NCBI GenBank assembly: GCA_028117185.1
Contig: JAOHHD010000025.1
Coordinates: 1-23,011, forward strand
DNA length: 23,011 bases
Direction: 5' to 3'
Source: Luminiphilus sp.
Lineage (GTDB): Bacteria > Pseudomonadota > Gammaproteobacteria > Pseudomonadales > Halieaceae
Within the stretch, counting starts at the first letter, position 1, and each line of letters opens with the position of its first letter. Both the position numbers and the translations under genes were made by a program. Of this stretch, positions 7,878 to 15,292 are shown in pieces. Below the pieces are notes generated by a model. That model had not been told where the DNA came from, made no database searches, and saw only the letters and a list, made by a program, of their open reading frames with translations.

Positions 7878-8102
7878 AGCCTTAACGCCTTTTGCGCACC
7901 GCAGGCTGAACACTCCGCCCCAACTGTGGTGCAGGTGGGCGACTTTGCGCCGCCAACTTTTTACTCTGACTCCACCATCCTGAGTGCACAGGGGGCTGGC
8001 TGTAAGACCTATGATCATGCCATCACGCAGTTACCCTATGTATTCATGGGGGCTGTGGCTGCGGCTATTTTATTTCTGATCGCGGGTCTTCTAGCCTCCT
8101 AG
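7878..8102 (+). pseudogene. C-terminal remnant of an NhaC-like Na+/H+ antiporter
   Basis: A + strand frame open from 7878 to TAG 8100-8102 encodes a segment recognisable as an antiporter tail: G-D-F-A-P-P-x-F-Y-S-D-S-T-I-L-S, then A-G-C-K-T-Y-D-H-A-I-T-Q-L-P-Y and a final hydrophobic helix AVAAAILFLIAGLLAS. Intact NhaC-type proteins carry GDxxSPxSDTTxLSSxGAGCxHxDHVxTQLPYA followed by a last helix. The frame has no plausible start, and the earlier transmembrane region is absent, as a TAG lies just upstream at 7875. The functional SDS/D-H motifs survive. This explains the 310 bases between the acyltransferase and the acyl-CoA synthetase. Confidence 0.7.
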
Positions 8103-8166
8103 CTTGAAAAAGGTGCTGCCCTAGCGGTAAAAGGTGCAGCATGCCTCTTTTCTGATTAGGGTAAGT

Positions 8167-8186
8167 CGCCGCTACGGCGTATTTTT
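8167..8186 (+). terminator. Weak intrinsic terminator candidate
   Basis: CGCCG-CTA-CGGCG hairpin followed by TATTTTT on the + strand. It overlaps the stop codon of the convergent acyl-CoA synthetase gene and may have ended the ancestral antiporter transcript. The stem is only five base pairs. Confidence 0.3.
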
Positions 8187-9812
8187 AGTGTCCATCAGCA
8201 GTTGTTTTGCGGCTTTGTAATCGGCCTTGCCGTTGGGCGCTCTGGGCACGGAGGGCACGATGAGGAGCTCTTTGGGTACCTTATAACTGGCCAGCAGGCT
8301 GCGCGTGGCGGCTAAGACGTCGTCAGCACTAACAGCGCCGGTTTTTTCGAGTGAGGCAATGCCCGCCACGCGGCTACCAAATCGATCGTCGTCTAGCCCA
8401 AAGACGAGTGCATCCTCCACCGCATCATGCAGCTTCAGTGCTTCCTCAACTTCTTCTGGAAACACTTTTTCGCCGCCGGTATTGATACAGTTTGAGCCTC
8501 GACCCAATAGATTGATACCACCGTCGGCATCGACCGTTGCCATATCGCCCGGAAACGCATAGCGCTTGCCATCTATCTCCTTAAAGGTGCGCGCTGATTT
8601 GTCTGGGTCTTTGTAATACCCTAGGGGCACCATCCCGCCTTGCACGACCACGCCCACCTCACCAGAACCCGGCACCACCTCGCGACTGCAATCGGGTAAC
8701 AGGACTTTTGCTACCGGTAGCAGTTTGAATTTTGCTGTCTCGCTCGCGGGCGTATCTTTAGTCATGATCGACTGGCCCATCCCGCCCTCTGTTGAACCGA
8801 GTACATCGGCAATCGCGAGCTCAGGGATGTGCTCTATGAGGCCGCGTTTCACAGGCGTTGTGAACATAGCACCCGATGAGGTCATCAGACGCAGGCTGGA
8901 CGTGTTCCAGCGGTCTGGTTCTGCTTCTAACGCTCGCAGCAGCGGTTTGGCAAAGGCGTCGCCAACAATCACTATTTGGGCGATTTGGTTACGATCAACC
9001 GCGTCCCAAACCTCTTCGGGCTTGAATCCACGGTTCTCCAATAACACTGATGTGCCACCCAGCATGTGCGGAAACATCAAGCCCAACCAACAGCCGGTGC
9101 CATGCATCAGCGGCGGCCCCGACATGGCCACGACGGCCTGCTTAGCGTCCACCATCTGGCGCGCCATCGGAGCAAATGCATCAGCGGTCTCAAAAGGATC
9201 CAGACCAATCATGGGTGGCATGCCACGCATGAAAAATTCGGTAAAGTCCGTCACCGGGTACATGACGCCCTTCGGCATACCGGTCGTACCACCGGTGTAG
9301 AGCATATAAATTTCGTCGCCTATGGGATTCGTCCGTGCAGCGCCAGATGCCTCTGATAGCACTGTGTCATAGGGTATGGCTGTCGAAGGTCCGTCTGTGC
9401 CGCTTTCAGTTGGACCATCGTCAACAGAAATCAGGACCTTAAGCTGAGGTAATCGATCGCAGATTCGAGCCACTCGATCCCCCAACGAGCTATGAAATAC
9501 CAAGGCTTCGGCGTCGGCATTGTCTAATAAATAATAGAGTTCCTCATCGAGGTAGCGATAGTTGACGTTGATCGGCACGCCGCCGATTTTCAGCGCAGCA
9601 AAATTAGTCTCGGCATACTCTGGAGAGTTGTAGAGATACATGCCGACCTTTGAATCTTTGCGTAAACCCACGTCGAGCAGCGCCTGTGCCAGTTGCGCAG
9701 CACGATGCTCATAGTCTCGCCACGTTATCTGGCGTGCGCCTTGAATCAGTGCAATGTGTTCGGGTACGGCATCGGCGACCGATTCCCAGATGACTGAAAA
9801 ATGTGACTTCAA
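8172..9812 (-). CDS. Acyl-CoA synthetase (AMP-binding, ANL superfamily)
   Basis: ATP-dependent carboxylate-CoA ligase of about 546 residues. The phosphate-binding loop Y-T-G-G-T-T-G-M-P-K-G is at about residues 172-182. Later come LGSTEGGMGQ (adenine-binding/A5 motif), GDMATVDADGGINLLGRGSNCINTGGEKVFPEEVEEAL (A7-A8 hinge) and the C-terminal P-N-G-K-A-D-Y carrying the catalytic lysine. It resembles the FadD-type ligases that activate medium or long fatty acids, steroid side chains or aromatic acids; the substrate is not readable. TTG 9812 is preferred as start because family proteins begin close to SHFSVIWESVADAVPEHIAL. Starts at 9860 or 9872 would add a Cys-rich stretch and place the start almost on the palindrome. 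It is not tightly linked to neighbours. Confidence 0.9.
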   Translation of the reverse strand: MKSHFSVIWESVADAVPEHIALIQGARQITWRDYEHRAAQLAQALLDVGLRKDSKVGMYLYNSPEYAETNFAALKIGGVPINVNYRYLDEELYYLLDNADAEALVFHSSLGDRVARICDRLPQLKVLISVDDGPTESGTDGPSTAIPYDTVLSEASGAARTNPIGDEIYMLYTGGTTGMPKGVMYPVTDFTEFFMRGMPPMIGLDPFETADAFAPMARQMVDAKQAVVAMSGPPLMHGTGCWLGLMFPHMLGGTSVLLENRGFKPEEVWDAVDRNQIAQIVIVGDAFAKPLLRALEAEPDRWNTSSLRLMTSSGAMFTTPVKRGLIEHIPELAIADVLGSTEGGMGQSIMTKDTPASETAKFKLLPVAKVLLPDCSREVVPGSGEVGVVVQGGMVPLGYYKDPDKSARTFKEIDGKRYAFPGDMATVDADGGINLLGRGSNCINTGGEKVFPEEVEEALKLHDAVEDALVFGLDDDRFGSRVAGIASLEKTGAVSADDVLAATRSLLASYKVPKELLIVPSVPRAPNGKADYKAAKQLLMDTKNTP

Positions 9813-9882
9813 AATAATGGTCTCGTTTGTAAAAAAATCGCAGGTGTATGTTTTACACATTCCAAATAACACTGCAAGTCTT

Positions 9883-9932
9883 CAGTAAACTGCATCAGGC
9901 CTGTCATATGACAGGCCTGATGCAGTTTACTG
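9883..9932. repeat. Perfect 50-bp palindrome
   Basis: Two 25-base arms, left arm CAGTAAACTGCATCAGGCCTG..., mirror each other exactly around CATATG (9905-9910) with no loop. Every position from 9883/9932 inward pairs, and 9882/9933 is the first mismatch. It lies between the stop of the PhlG-like gene (10014) and the start of the acyl-CoA synthetase. No T-run follows on either strand, so it is not a standard intrinsic terminator. It could act as a protein-binding dyad, an mRNA-stabilising hairpin or a remnant of a mobile palindrome. Confidence 0.97.
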
Positions 9933-9940
9933 CGCTGTTG

Positions 9941-9992
9941 TTCCTGTCGGCTGTTCCTGTCGGCTGTTCCTGTCGGCTGTTCATATCGGTTG
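9941..9992. repeat. 13-bp tandem repeat, three exact units and one degenerate
   Basis: TTCCTGTCGGCTG occurs three times in direct succession (9941-9953, 9954-9966, 9967-9979), followed by TTCATATCGGTTG (9980-9992). The array starts nine bases from the palindrome edge and ends 22 bases before the stop codon of the PhlG-like gene. Confidence 0.95.
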
Positions 9993-10013
9993 ATCTGTTG
10001 GAGGCATGCGTTA

Positions 10014-10664
10014 TCAACGGTCAACAGTGTGGTGATGCTCCCAGAGCTGCGGAATGAATTGCTCGCTCTCGCCGCATTCCTCGATATTGTGACGTATCCA
10101 GGCGCGAATCTTCGGCTCGGTGGCGAAGAATCGGCAGGCGAGCCAGGTCAGCAATTTGCCGATGAGCGGGGCGCGGCATTTGATTTCCATTTCTGTTTCA
10201 TACAGCACGCCGTCGTCGATTTCTCGATAAAAATGGAGCAGATGCCCAACCTTGAGCCCAAAGATGCCCATCTGAAAGTGGAAGCCGTGTCGATCAAACT
10301 GCGTAATAAGACTGCTTTCATTGATGACGAAACCGCCGAAAGTCTCGTGAATGCTGATAACAGACCCCGGTTGAATGTGCCCTGCATCATCCGTGATTTT
10401 TTGCTTCCATTTGACTTTGATGTGGTCGTGGGGGTGCCAGAGCTTGTATACGTCGATTTCTGCGCCGTCAAAGTCGCGTCCGTTGAATGTGGTGGTCTGA
10501 TCAATGTTGTGGAACCACCAGATCAAGTGGTCGATTGTGACGCCGCGCATGAGCTCGTGTTTAATGCTGGCCCTAAAGCCGCCGCCAGCTAGTTTCTCAA
10601 ATGATGACGCGGCTGAGTCGAAGGGCTTCATCAGCCCAAAGAACCCGATTTTTTGAGCGGTCAT
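10014..10664 (-). CDS. DAPG hydrolase (PhlG)-like protein
   Basis: 216 residues from ATG 10664, which has GAGG nine bases upstream. An upstream start at 10694 would add ten residues without a ribosome site. Family resemblance is to 2,4-diacetylphloroglucinol hydrolase PhlG, a zinc enzyme with a Bet v1-like fold that cleaves a carbon-carbon bond in an acylphenol. Matching pieces are HELMRGVTIDHLIWWF (about 36-51), YKLWHPHDHIKVKW (73-86, supplying His ligand candidates H77, H79, H81), SVISIHETFGG, a central FQMGIFGLKVGHLLHFY, and a late RHNIEECG (about 191-198, second His and Glu candidates). PhlG-like sequences occur widely in bacteria with no phloroglucinol pathway, so the actual substrate is open. 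No phl biosynthetic genes are present. Confidence 0.72.
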   Translation of the reverse strand: MTAQKIGFFGLMKPFDSAASSFEKLAGGGFRASIKHELMRGVTIDHLIWWFHNIDQTTTFNGRDFDGAEIDVYKLWHPHDHIKVKWKQKITDDAGHIQPGSVISIHETFGGFVINESSLITQFDRHGFHFQMGIFGLKVGHLLHFYREIDDGVLYETEMEIKCRAPLIGKLLTWLACRFFATEPKIRAWIRHNIEECGESEQFIPQLWEHHHTVDR

Positions 10665-10781
10665 GATGAACGTCCTCACTGCACGGTGTCGCATCGTGCG
10701 TTTTTCAGAGCATAACAGAGGGCTAGATCAAGATGCCCAAAAGCGTTTTGACAATTGCCAAAAATAGAGAATCGAAAATTG

Positions 10782-10798
10782 GGTAGGACCAGCGGATT
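10782..10798 (-). repeat. Partial copy 1 of the tRNA-Val 3' end
   Basis: GGTAGGACCAGCGGATT on the + strand equals the last bases of the tRNA-Val(GAC) gene with its CCA, except for one missing G within CCAGGCGG. It is followed by ACCC, as is copy 2. It cannot fold as a tRNA. It lies about 265 bases from the matching segment of the intact gene and has the same orientation. Confidence 0.75.
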
Positions 10799-10871
10799 AC
10801 CCTGTTAGAACCAACGTAGCGGGCGGTTTCGAAAAATAAGAAGTTGTATAAAAAGCGATTTAAAACTTTTC

Positions 10872-10888
10872 GTAGGACCAGGCGGATT
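10872..10888 (-). repeat. Partial copy 2 of the tRNA-Val 3' end
   Basis: GTAGGACCAGGCGGATT is identical over 17 bases to the 3' end of the intact tRNA-Val gene (11048-11064). It diverges immediately after, where the T-loop would begin (ACCC instead of CGAACC). It lies about 176 bases from that copy in the same orientation. Duplicated tRNA 3' ends are a typical footprint of tRNA-targeting integrases, although no integrase gene is present here. Confidence 0.8.
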
Positions 10889-11012
10889 ACCCAAAACAGG
10901 CTTCAGCCTTTTTTGTCCCTGCGGGCTACACGCCTGCGGCACTCGGTGCCAAATGCCCCGGTAGTCGGGTTTGTCGAACAGCGGCCCTCATCCAAACCTA
11001 ACCCCCCAAACG

Positions 11013-11040
11013 AAAAACCCCCGCCGATGGCGAAGGTTTG
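11013..11040 (-). terminator. Intrinsic terminator of tRNA-Val
   Basis: On the - strand the sequence reads AAACC-TT-CGCC-ATC-GGCG-GG-GGTTT followed by more T residues. This is a stem of nine pairs with a small internal loop and a T-tract, just past the tRNA 3' end. Confidence 0.75.
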
Positions 11041-11045
11041 TCATT

Positions 11046-11122
<77 letters not shown>

Positions 11123-11184
11123 AAAGGCGAGGCGAGAATAGCCCATTCAAGGTGCTCCCTCAAGCACTAGCGGTAGCGGCCAAT

Positions 11185-12612
11185 CTAGCGTTCGGTGACC
11201 AAGCTATCGAGCTGCTCGCGCGTGAGCAGTGCGCCACGGTTAATAACTGCCTGAACGCTGCGGGTGTTGATGATGTGCTCGAGTGGGTTGCCTGTCAGCA
11301 ACACTGCATCAGCGATGAATCCCACTTTTAATTGTCCCATCTCGTCTTCGAGGCCAAAGTATTCGGCGGGAGTGATGGTTGCTGAATATAGTGCTTCTAG
11401 GGGTGTCATACCCACCTCAACATACTGCTCGAGCTCTGTGTGCAAGCTATAGCCGGGAATACTCCAGCCGATCGGCGTGTCGGTGCCCGCGGCAATCGGT
11501 ACCCCGGCTGCATGGAGTTCTCCTGTGCGGCGCAGGCTCCACTCGGCAAAAGTGGTATCGACAGGCTCCTCTGAGGCCAGCAGTTCAGTGCGAGCCGCTC
11601 CCCATTCTTGTTGCACGCTGGGCGGTATCAACTGCATTGCCCGATCAAAGTCCTCTCGCATAAAGGGCACATGTAAATCCATCGAGTTCATGCGCAGTGT
11701 GGGTACGGTGGTGGTGGCTATGAGCGCCTTGGTCAACCCAGCACAAACCTCCGGATCTTCGCTGCTGATGGCGGTTAAGCGCTGCAGTTCATGCAGTCGG
11801 GTGCGCAACACATTACCCGGTTCGTTTGCGGTATTCGTGAGTTGCAGTTGCCGGGCAGCAAGCCAGGCCTCCGGGTCGCTGACGCAGTCCATTTCGTAGT
11901 TGCGCAGGTGTTCCAGCGATTGGACATACGGGGCCACGTTACGCGCGCGCATCGAGAGCGGCACGTGGCCATCAATAGGTAAGTTCCTAATGCGTGCCTC
12001 ATCGACGATTGCGGCAAACACTTCGGGAGATACCATTTCGTAGATCTTCAAAAAACTCGCCCCGGCGGCATGGATCTCGGCGATATTCGCGCGCGCGGCC
12101 TCCGGCGTCGGGTTGGCAATGCCCAGCCCCGGGAAGTTGACGCCGTCGTAGACGACATCGGCGCCATCGAGCAGCGGGCCCGAGTACCAGATGCTGGGGG
12201 CGTTATCGCCTACGCTACGTAGGGTGTCGACAACCGGCAGAATATCTTTCAATAGACCGCCCGTGTCGCGCACGTTCGTCACCCCGTGGTAGAGGAACAA
12301 GCCAGCCATCGCGTCGGTAAACCGTTTATCAAAGGTAAAGTGCACATGAAAATCCCACAGGCCTGGGATGAGGGTCTGACCGCTGCCATCGACGGTGGTT
12401 TGCGCGCTGACACGCTCTTGTGTGTCGCTACTAACAATGGCAACAATCCGCCCGTCGTCGATGAGGACTGTTTGGTTCTCTCGAATGGGGTTGATCGCGT
12501 CGATGAGTGTAACGTGCTCAATGGCGATATCGACAGATCGTGATGCGTTATCCCCACACGATAGGAGTAGCGCTAAAAAGAAGAGCAGTGCGATGCGCGT
12601 GACGGCGGTCAT
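11185..12612 (-). CDS. Amidohydrolase-family lipoprotein
   Basis: 475 residues. The N-terminus is a lipoprotein signal peptide with lipobox L-L-S-C19. A metal-dependent amidohydrolase TIM barrel follows. The H-x-H metal ligands are H89 and H91 (DFHVH), the likely carbamylated lysine is K189 (FLKIYE), further ligand histidines are H216 (DGHVP) and H235 (LEHL), and the catalytic aspartate is D378 in AGTDTP. The C-terminus returns to the composite beta-sandwich (GQLKVGFIADAVLLTGNPL). Members of this branch include imidazolonepropionase-like enzymes and Xaa-Pro or Xaa-Arg dipeptidases. Lipidation puts it in the cell envelope, so a peptide or amide scavenging role is likely. The substrate is not determined. 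Confidence 0.9.
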   Translation of the reverse strand: MTAVTRIALLFFLALLLSCGDNASRSVDIAIEHVTLIDAINPIRENQTVLIDDGRIVAIVSSDTQERVSAQTTVDGSGQTLIPGLWDFHVHFTFDKRFTDAMAGLFLYHGVTNVRDTGGLLKDILPVVDTLRSVGDNAPSIWYSGPLLDGADVVYDGVNFPGLGIANPTPEAARANIAEIHAAGASFLKIYEMVSPEVFAAIVDEARIRNLPIDGHVPLSMRARNVAPYVQSLEHLRNYEMDCVSDPEAWLAARQLQLTNTANEPGNVLRTRLHELQRLTAISSEDPEVCAGLTKALIATTTVPTLRMNSMDLHVPFMREDFDRAMQLIPPSVQQEWGAARTELLASEEPVDTTFAEWSLRRTGELHAAGVPIAAGTDTPIGWSIPGYSLHTELEQYVEVGMTPLEALYSATITPAEYFGLEDEMGQLKVGFIADAVLLTGNPLEHIINTRSVQAVINRGALLTREQLDSLVTER

Positions 12613-12664
12613 GACGGGGTCTCCAGTTTCTTTTTATAAAGCGTTGTAGCGAGAGCTTAGCATC

Positions 12665-13321
12665 TTAGTCAGAGACGCTTGGTGCGGGGGGAAACAGCGT
12701 GATGGGCTGCTCTGGTTCCCAGCGCGGATATTTTTTCATGACCGAGGCAAAAAGCGCACTCTCCAGCCAGAACGCGAGCCAAGCACGGATCTTGGGGTAG
12801 GGTGCTTGTGCCCACCACTGGGGCTCCACCGCCGCAAATTGCCTCACAAAAGGAAACACCGCGATGTCTGCGACGCTCGCGCCAGTGCCTCCCAGCCAGC
12901 GGTGCGTGTTAAAGGTGTTTTCCATGTGCTGCAGGTGATGTTCCACTTGTTGCCGATATTGCTGCGCCGAGGCTTCGGGAAACCGGTCCGCATATTTGTA
13001 ACGATCGAGCCACGTTTTTAATTCGCCATCGCAGCGCTGGATCCAATCTGTGGCGCCCACATCCCCTCTGGCCCAGTTAAGCGGATCGCTTTGTTCAAGC
13101 GCCCAATCGATAATATCGAGGCTCTCTTCCAGTATTTGTCCGTCTGGGAGCACCAGCACCGGTACCGTGGCCTTGGCTGATACCGTGGTTAGGTCAGCGG
13201 GTTTGTCTTTGAGCAGCACTTCTCTGAGCTCGACCACACTATTGGCCGCTGCGAGCGCCATACGACTGCGAATGGCGTAAGGGCAGCGTCGAAAAGAGTA
13301 CAAAATGGGCCTTACCTTCAT
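12665..13321 (-). CDS. Glutathione S-transferase-like protein
   Basis: 218 residues from ATG 13321; the longer frame needs a TTG at 13366 and adds an unlikely leader. The N-terminal thioredoxin-like domain starts MKVRPILYSFRRCPYAIRSR. The C13-P-Y-A motif marks a Cys-type active site, as in beta or omega-like classes, and TVPVLVLPDGQILEESLDII contains the conserved cis-Pro and the Glu-Ser that binds the gamma-glutamyl group. The all-alpha domain holds the GASVADIAVFPFVRQFA capping motif. It may act as a transferase or thiol reductase. It is transcribed divergently from the SDR gene. Confidence 0.88.
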   Translation of the reverse strand: MKVRPILYSFRRCPYAIRSRMALAAANSVVELREVLLKDKPADLTTVSAKATVPVLVLPDGQILEESLDIIDWALEQSDPLNWARGDVGATDWIQRCDGELKTWLDRYKYADRFPEASAQQYRQQVEHHLQHMENTFNTHRWLGGTGASVADIAVFPFVRQFAAVEPQWWAQAPYPKIRAWLAFWLESALFASVMKKYPRWEPEQPITLFPPAPSVSD

Positions 13322-13377
13322 CGCGGTAATGTAGCTCGGCTTGCCGAGTCGCGCCAGTACAGCCAATATTTTGAGTG

Positions 13378-13463
13378 TTCTTCAAATTTAAGAAGTGCTT
13401 TAATGACCAGAAGGTTATCGCTCACAGTGCGATCTTTAGTACTATCGGCTGTCTAAATTTGAA
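13378..13463. promoter_or_regulatory. Inverted TTCAAATTTA pair in the GST/SDR divergent region
   Basis: TTCAAATTTA at 13381-13390 and its reverse complement TAAATTTGAA at 13454-13463 lie 63 bases apart in the 161-base region between the divergent starts. The first is itself inside the dyad TTCTT-N7-AAGAA (13378-13394). Operator-like, but AT-rich and could be chance. Confidence 0.3.
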
Positions 13464-13482
13464 CAATAAACGGGGATCAGTC

Positions 13483-14274
13483 ATGGGTAGATTAGCAGGC
13501 AAGGTGGCCTACGTGCTCGGCGCAGCAGGGCAGGGCAATATGGGGCAGGTGATAGCGCAACGTTTTGCGGCAGAGGGTGCCATTGTAGCTGTTGGCGGGC
13601 GACATCCAGACGAACTCGCGCGTTTAGCCAACGAGATCGGTGGTATGGCAGTCAATTGCGATATCACCAAGATGGAAGACATCAAGTCGTCGGTGCAATC
13701 CATTATGGATGCGCATGGCAAAATCGATATCGCCGTCAATGCCACCGGTGTTGGCCTGCTCACGCAGTTTGAGGAAACCAGCGAAGAAGATCTTAATATG
13801 ATGATGGATCTGCAGTTTAAGGGTCCTTACCAGTTCATGCAGGTGCTAGTAGGCGTCATGCTGGATCCGTCGTCGATCATCCAAATCTCTTCCGCCACGG
13901 CCACCATCTTGGTCGGCAATCACCATGCCTACATTGGCACGAAGGCGGGCATAGATCATGTGGTGCGGGGCGTTGCCGATGAATATGGTGCTAAAGGGAT
14001 TCGCGTGAATTCCATCTCTCCAGGCCTCACGGCCTCACCAATGGCCGCCCCTCACCTAGAGACGCCGGGGCTCACCGAGGCCTTCTTGAAAAATTATCCC
14101 CTCGGCAGGCTCAATACGTCCGAAGATATTGCGGCAGCCGCGGTCTTTTTAGGTAGTGATGAATGCTTTATGACAGGTCAGAATCTGCAGGTGAATGGTG
14201 GCTTAACGCTGCGTCGTAACCCATTGCCCTCGGAGATTGAAGAATCGGTCATGGCGGCTGCTCAGCAAGACTAG
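13483..14274 (+). CDS. SDR-family NAD(P)-dependent oxidoreductase
   Basis: 263 residues from ATG 13483, with GGGGA seven bases upstream; a longer frame from 13375 lacks a ribosome site. This is a classical short-chain dehydrogenase/reductase. The nucleotide-binding loop is G13-A-A-G-Q-G-N-M-G21, N-A-T-G replaces NNAG at 86-89, the catalytic serine is S136 or S137 (QISSA), and the catalytic pair is Y150-x3-K154 (AYIGTKAG). It ends with the typical FLGSDECFMTGQNLQVNGG. It probably oxidises a hydroxyl or reduces a ketone. The ThuA-like gene follows after 101 bases on the same strand. Confidence 0.93.
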   Translation: MGRLAGKVAYVLGAAGQGNMGQVIAQRFAAEGAIVAVGGRHPDELARLANEIGGMAVNCDITKMEDIKSSVQSIMDAHGKIDIAVNATGVGLLTQFEETSEEDLNMMMDLQFKGPYQFMQVLVGVMLDPSSIIQISSATATILVGNHHAYIGTKAGIDHVVRGVADEYGAKGIRVNSISPGLTASPMAAPHLETPGLTEAFLKNYPLGRLNTSEDIAAAAVFLGSDECFMTGQNLQVNGGLTLRRNPLPSEIEESVMAAAQQD

Positions 14275-14375
14275 CGGCCAGCGATGTCATACTGATGCAC
14301 TGTGGGCACTAGCGCGTTTTCATATGAGCGGTAATCAACGAATGATCTCACCGCGACACAATAAGAGGGAGTCTT

Positions 14376-15125
14376 ATGGCGGGCAAACGAAAAGATGTGT
14401 ATTTGGTGTGCGGTGGTAAATACCACGATTTTGATTTTGCTCGTCTAGAGTTGCTAAAGCTCTTAGCAGAGCACGACGTGGCACGGGTAAAGGTGGCCAA
14501 TGACTACAGTAACGTCGAGGCTATGTGCGAAGCTGATTTGTTGATCACCTACACCTGTGACGAGATGCCTGATCCGGCCGGCCAAGCACGATTAAAGTCT
14601 TACATAGACCAAGGAGGTAAGTGGTTTGCGCTACACGCAACGAACTCGGTGTTGGAGTGGCTGAGCCATGATCCGCCCTTGCTGCGTGCGCCGCGTGATC
14701 ACCCTGATTTTATGGAGGTGCTCGGTAGTCAGTTTTTAGCGCACCCGCCCATTGAACCTTATCGAGTGGAAGTAACGGCGCCAGATCATCCTCTTGTTCA
14801 GGGGATAGAGCCGTTTGAAACGACCGATGAGTTGTATCTCTCGGAGTACCACGGTGAAAATGAGATGCTGTTGCACACTGAGTTTACCGGCATCGTTGAG
14901 GCTTTTCAGGACAGTAACTGGGAGGAGGAGCAAAAGCACGGAGTGTTTTATATTCGTCCTTATGGTGCAGGTACAGTGTTGTATTTAACGCTTGGGCACT
15001 GTCGCTCAACCTACGACATGCAACCTCTGGTCGAAGAATATCCTGAAATTGAGCGAGGCAGTTGGGAGTTGCCAGTATTTTATGACCTGCTGCGTCGAGG
15101 GATTGTCTGGGGTTTGCAGGAGTAA
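14376..15125 (+). CDS. ThuA-like domain protein
   Basis: 249 residues with a good ribosome site (GAGGGAG before ATG 14376). The whole protein corresponds to the ThuA fold, a class I glutamine-amidotransferase-like Rossmann domain linked to trehalose or other disaccharide use. Features are VYLVCGGKYHDFDFARLELLKLL at the N-terminus, DLLITYTCDEMPDP, GGKWFALHATNSVL, the HPDFMEVLGSQFLAHPP segment, HPLVQGIEPFETTDELY, and GAGTVLYLTLGHCRSTYDMQ near the end. The usual Cys nucleophile of amidotransferases is not obvious at the elbow, as in other ThuA proteins. The family often accompanies sugar dehydrogenases. Here the partners are an SDR and D-lactate dehydrogenase. Confidence 0.85.
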   Translation: MAGKRKDVYLVCGGKYHDFDFARLELLKLLAEHDVARVKVANDYSNVEAMCEADLLITYTCDEMPDPAGQARLKSYIDQGGKWFALHATNSVLEWLSHDPPLLRAPRDHPDFMEVLGSQFLAHPPIEPYRVEVTAPDHPLVQGIEPFETTDELYLSEYHGENEMLLHTEFTGIVEAFQDSNWEEEQKHGVFYIRPYGAGTVLYLTLGHCRSTYDMQPLVEEYPEIERGSWELPVFYDLLRRGIVWGLQE

Positions 15126-15292
15126 GTATCCGCTAGCATCGCGATAGTGCTGAAAAGCCGTGCTGGATGCTGTCAGCAGATAGCCGGCAGCACTCGGTGG
15201 TCCATGTTCTATAGCGCGCATCCGGAGCTTAGTAAGTCTCCCGTCCAGGAATTTAGGCATCTCAGTAAACCAACACATTCAACGGAAAGTTA

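Larger units (their letters stand above)
10665..11012. other. Region between the PhlG-like gene and the tRNA terminator, with tRNA relics
   Basis: About 350 bases without a coding region. It holds two partial copies of the 3' end of the neighbouring tRNA-Val (separate entries). A GC-rich segment at about 10893-10975 has several short hairpins, for example GGCAC-TCG-GTGCC, CCCG-GTAGT-CGGG and GGC-TTCA-GCC followed by T6. The first part is AT-rich around 10740-10780 and 10830-10870. A frame running from here into the tRNA antisense, ending in GGFEPPTSTMSR, is an artefact. Confidence 0.55.

Noticed and set aside
8105..8150. GCTGC/GCAGC inverted pair as terminator of the acyl-CoA synthetase gene
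   Set aside because: The loop is about 17 bases and the stem only five pairs; too weak to call.
8725..9300. 191-codon + strand ORF inside the acyl-CoA synthetase
   Set aside because: Antisense to the conserved motifs of the ligase; no family resemblance of its own.
9883..9932. Palindrome as an intrinsic terminator
   Set aside because: No run of T follows on either strand, and the arms are far longer than usual and have no loop.
9990..10592. 200-codon + strand ORF opposite the PhlG-like gene
   Set aside because: The opposite strand encodes a recognisable family with a good ribosome site; this frame is its shadow.
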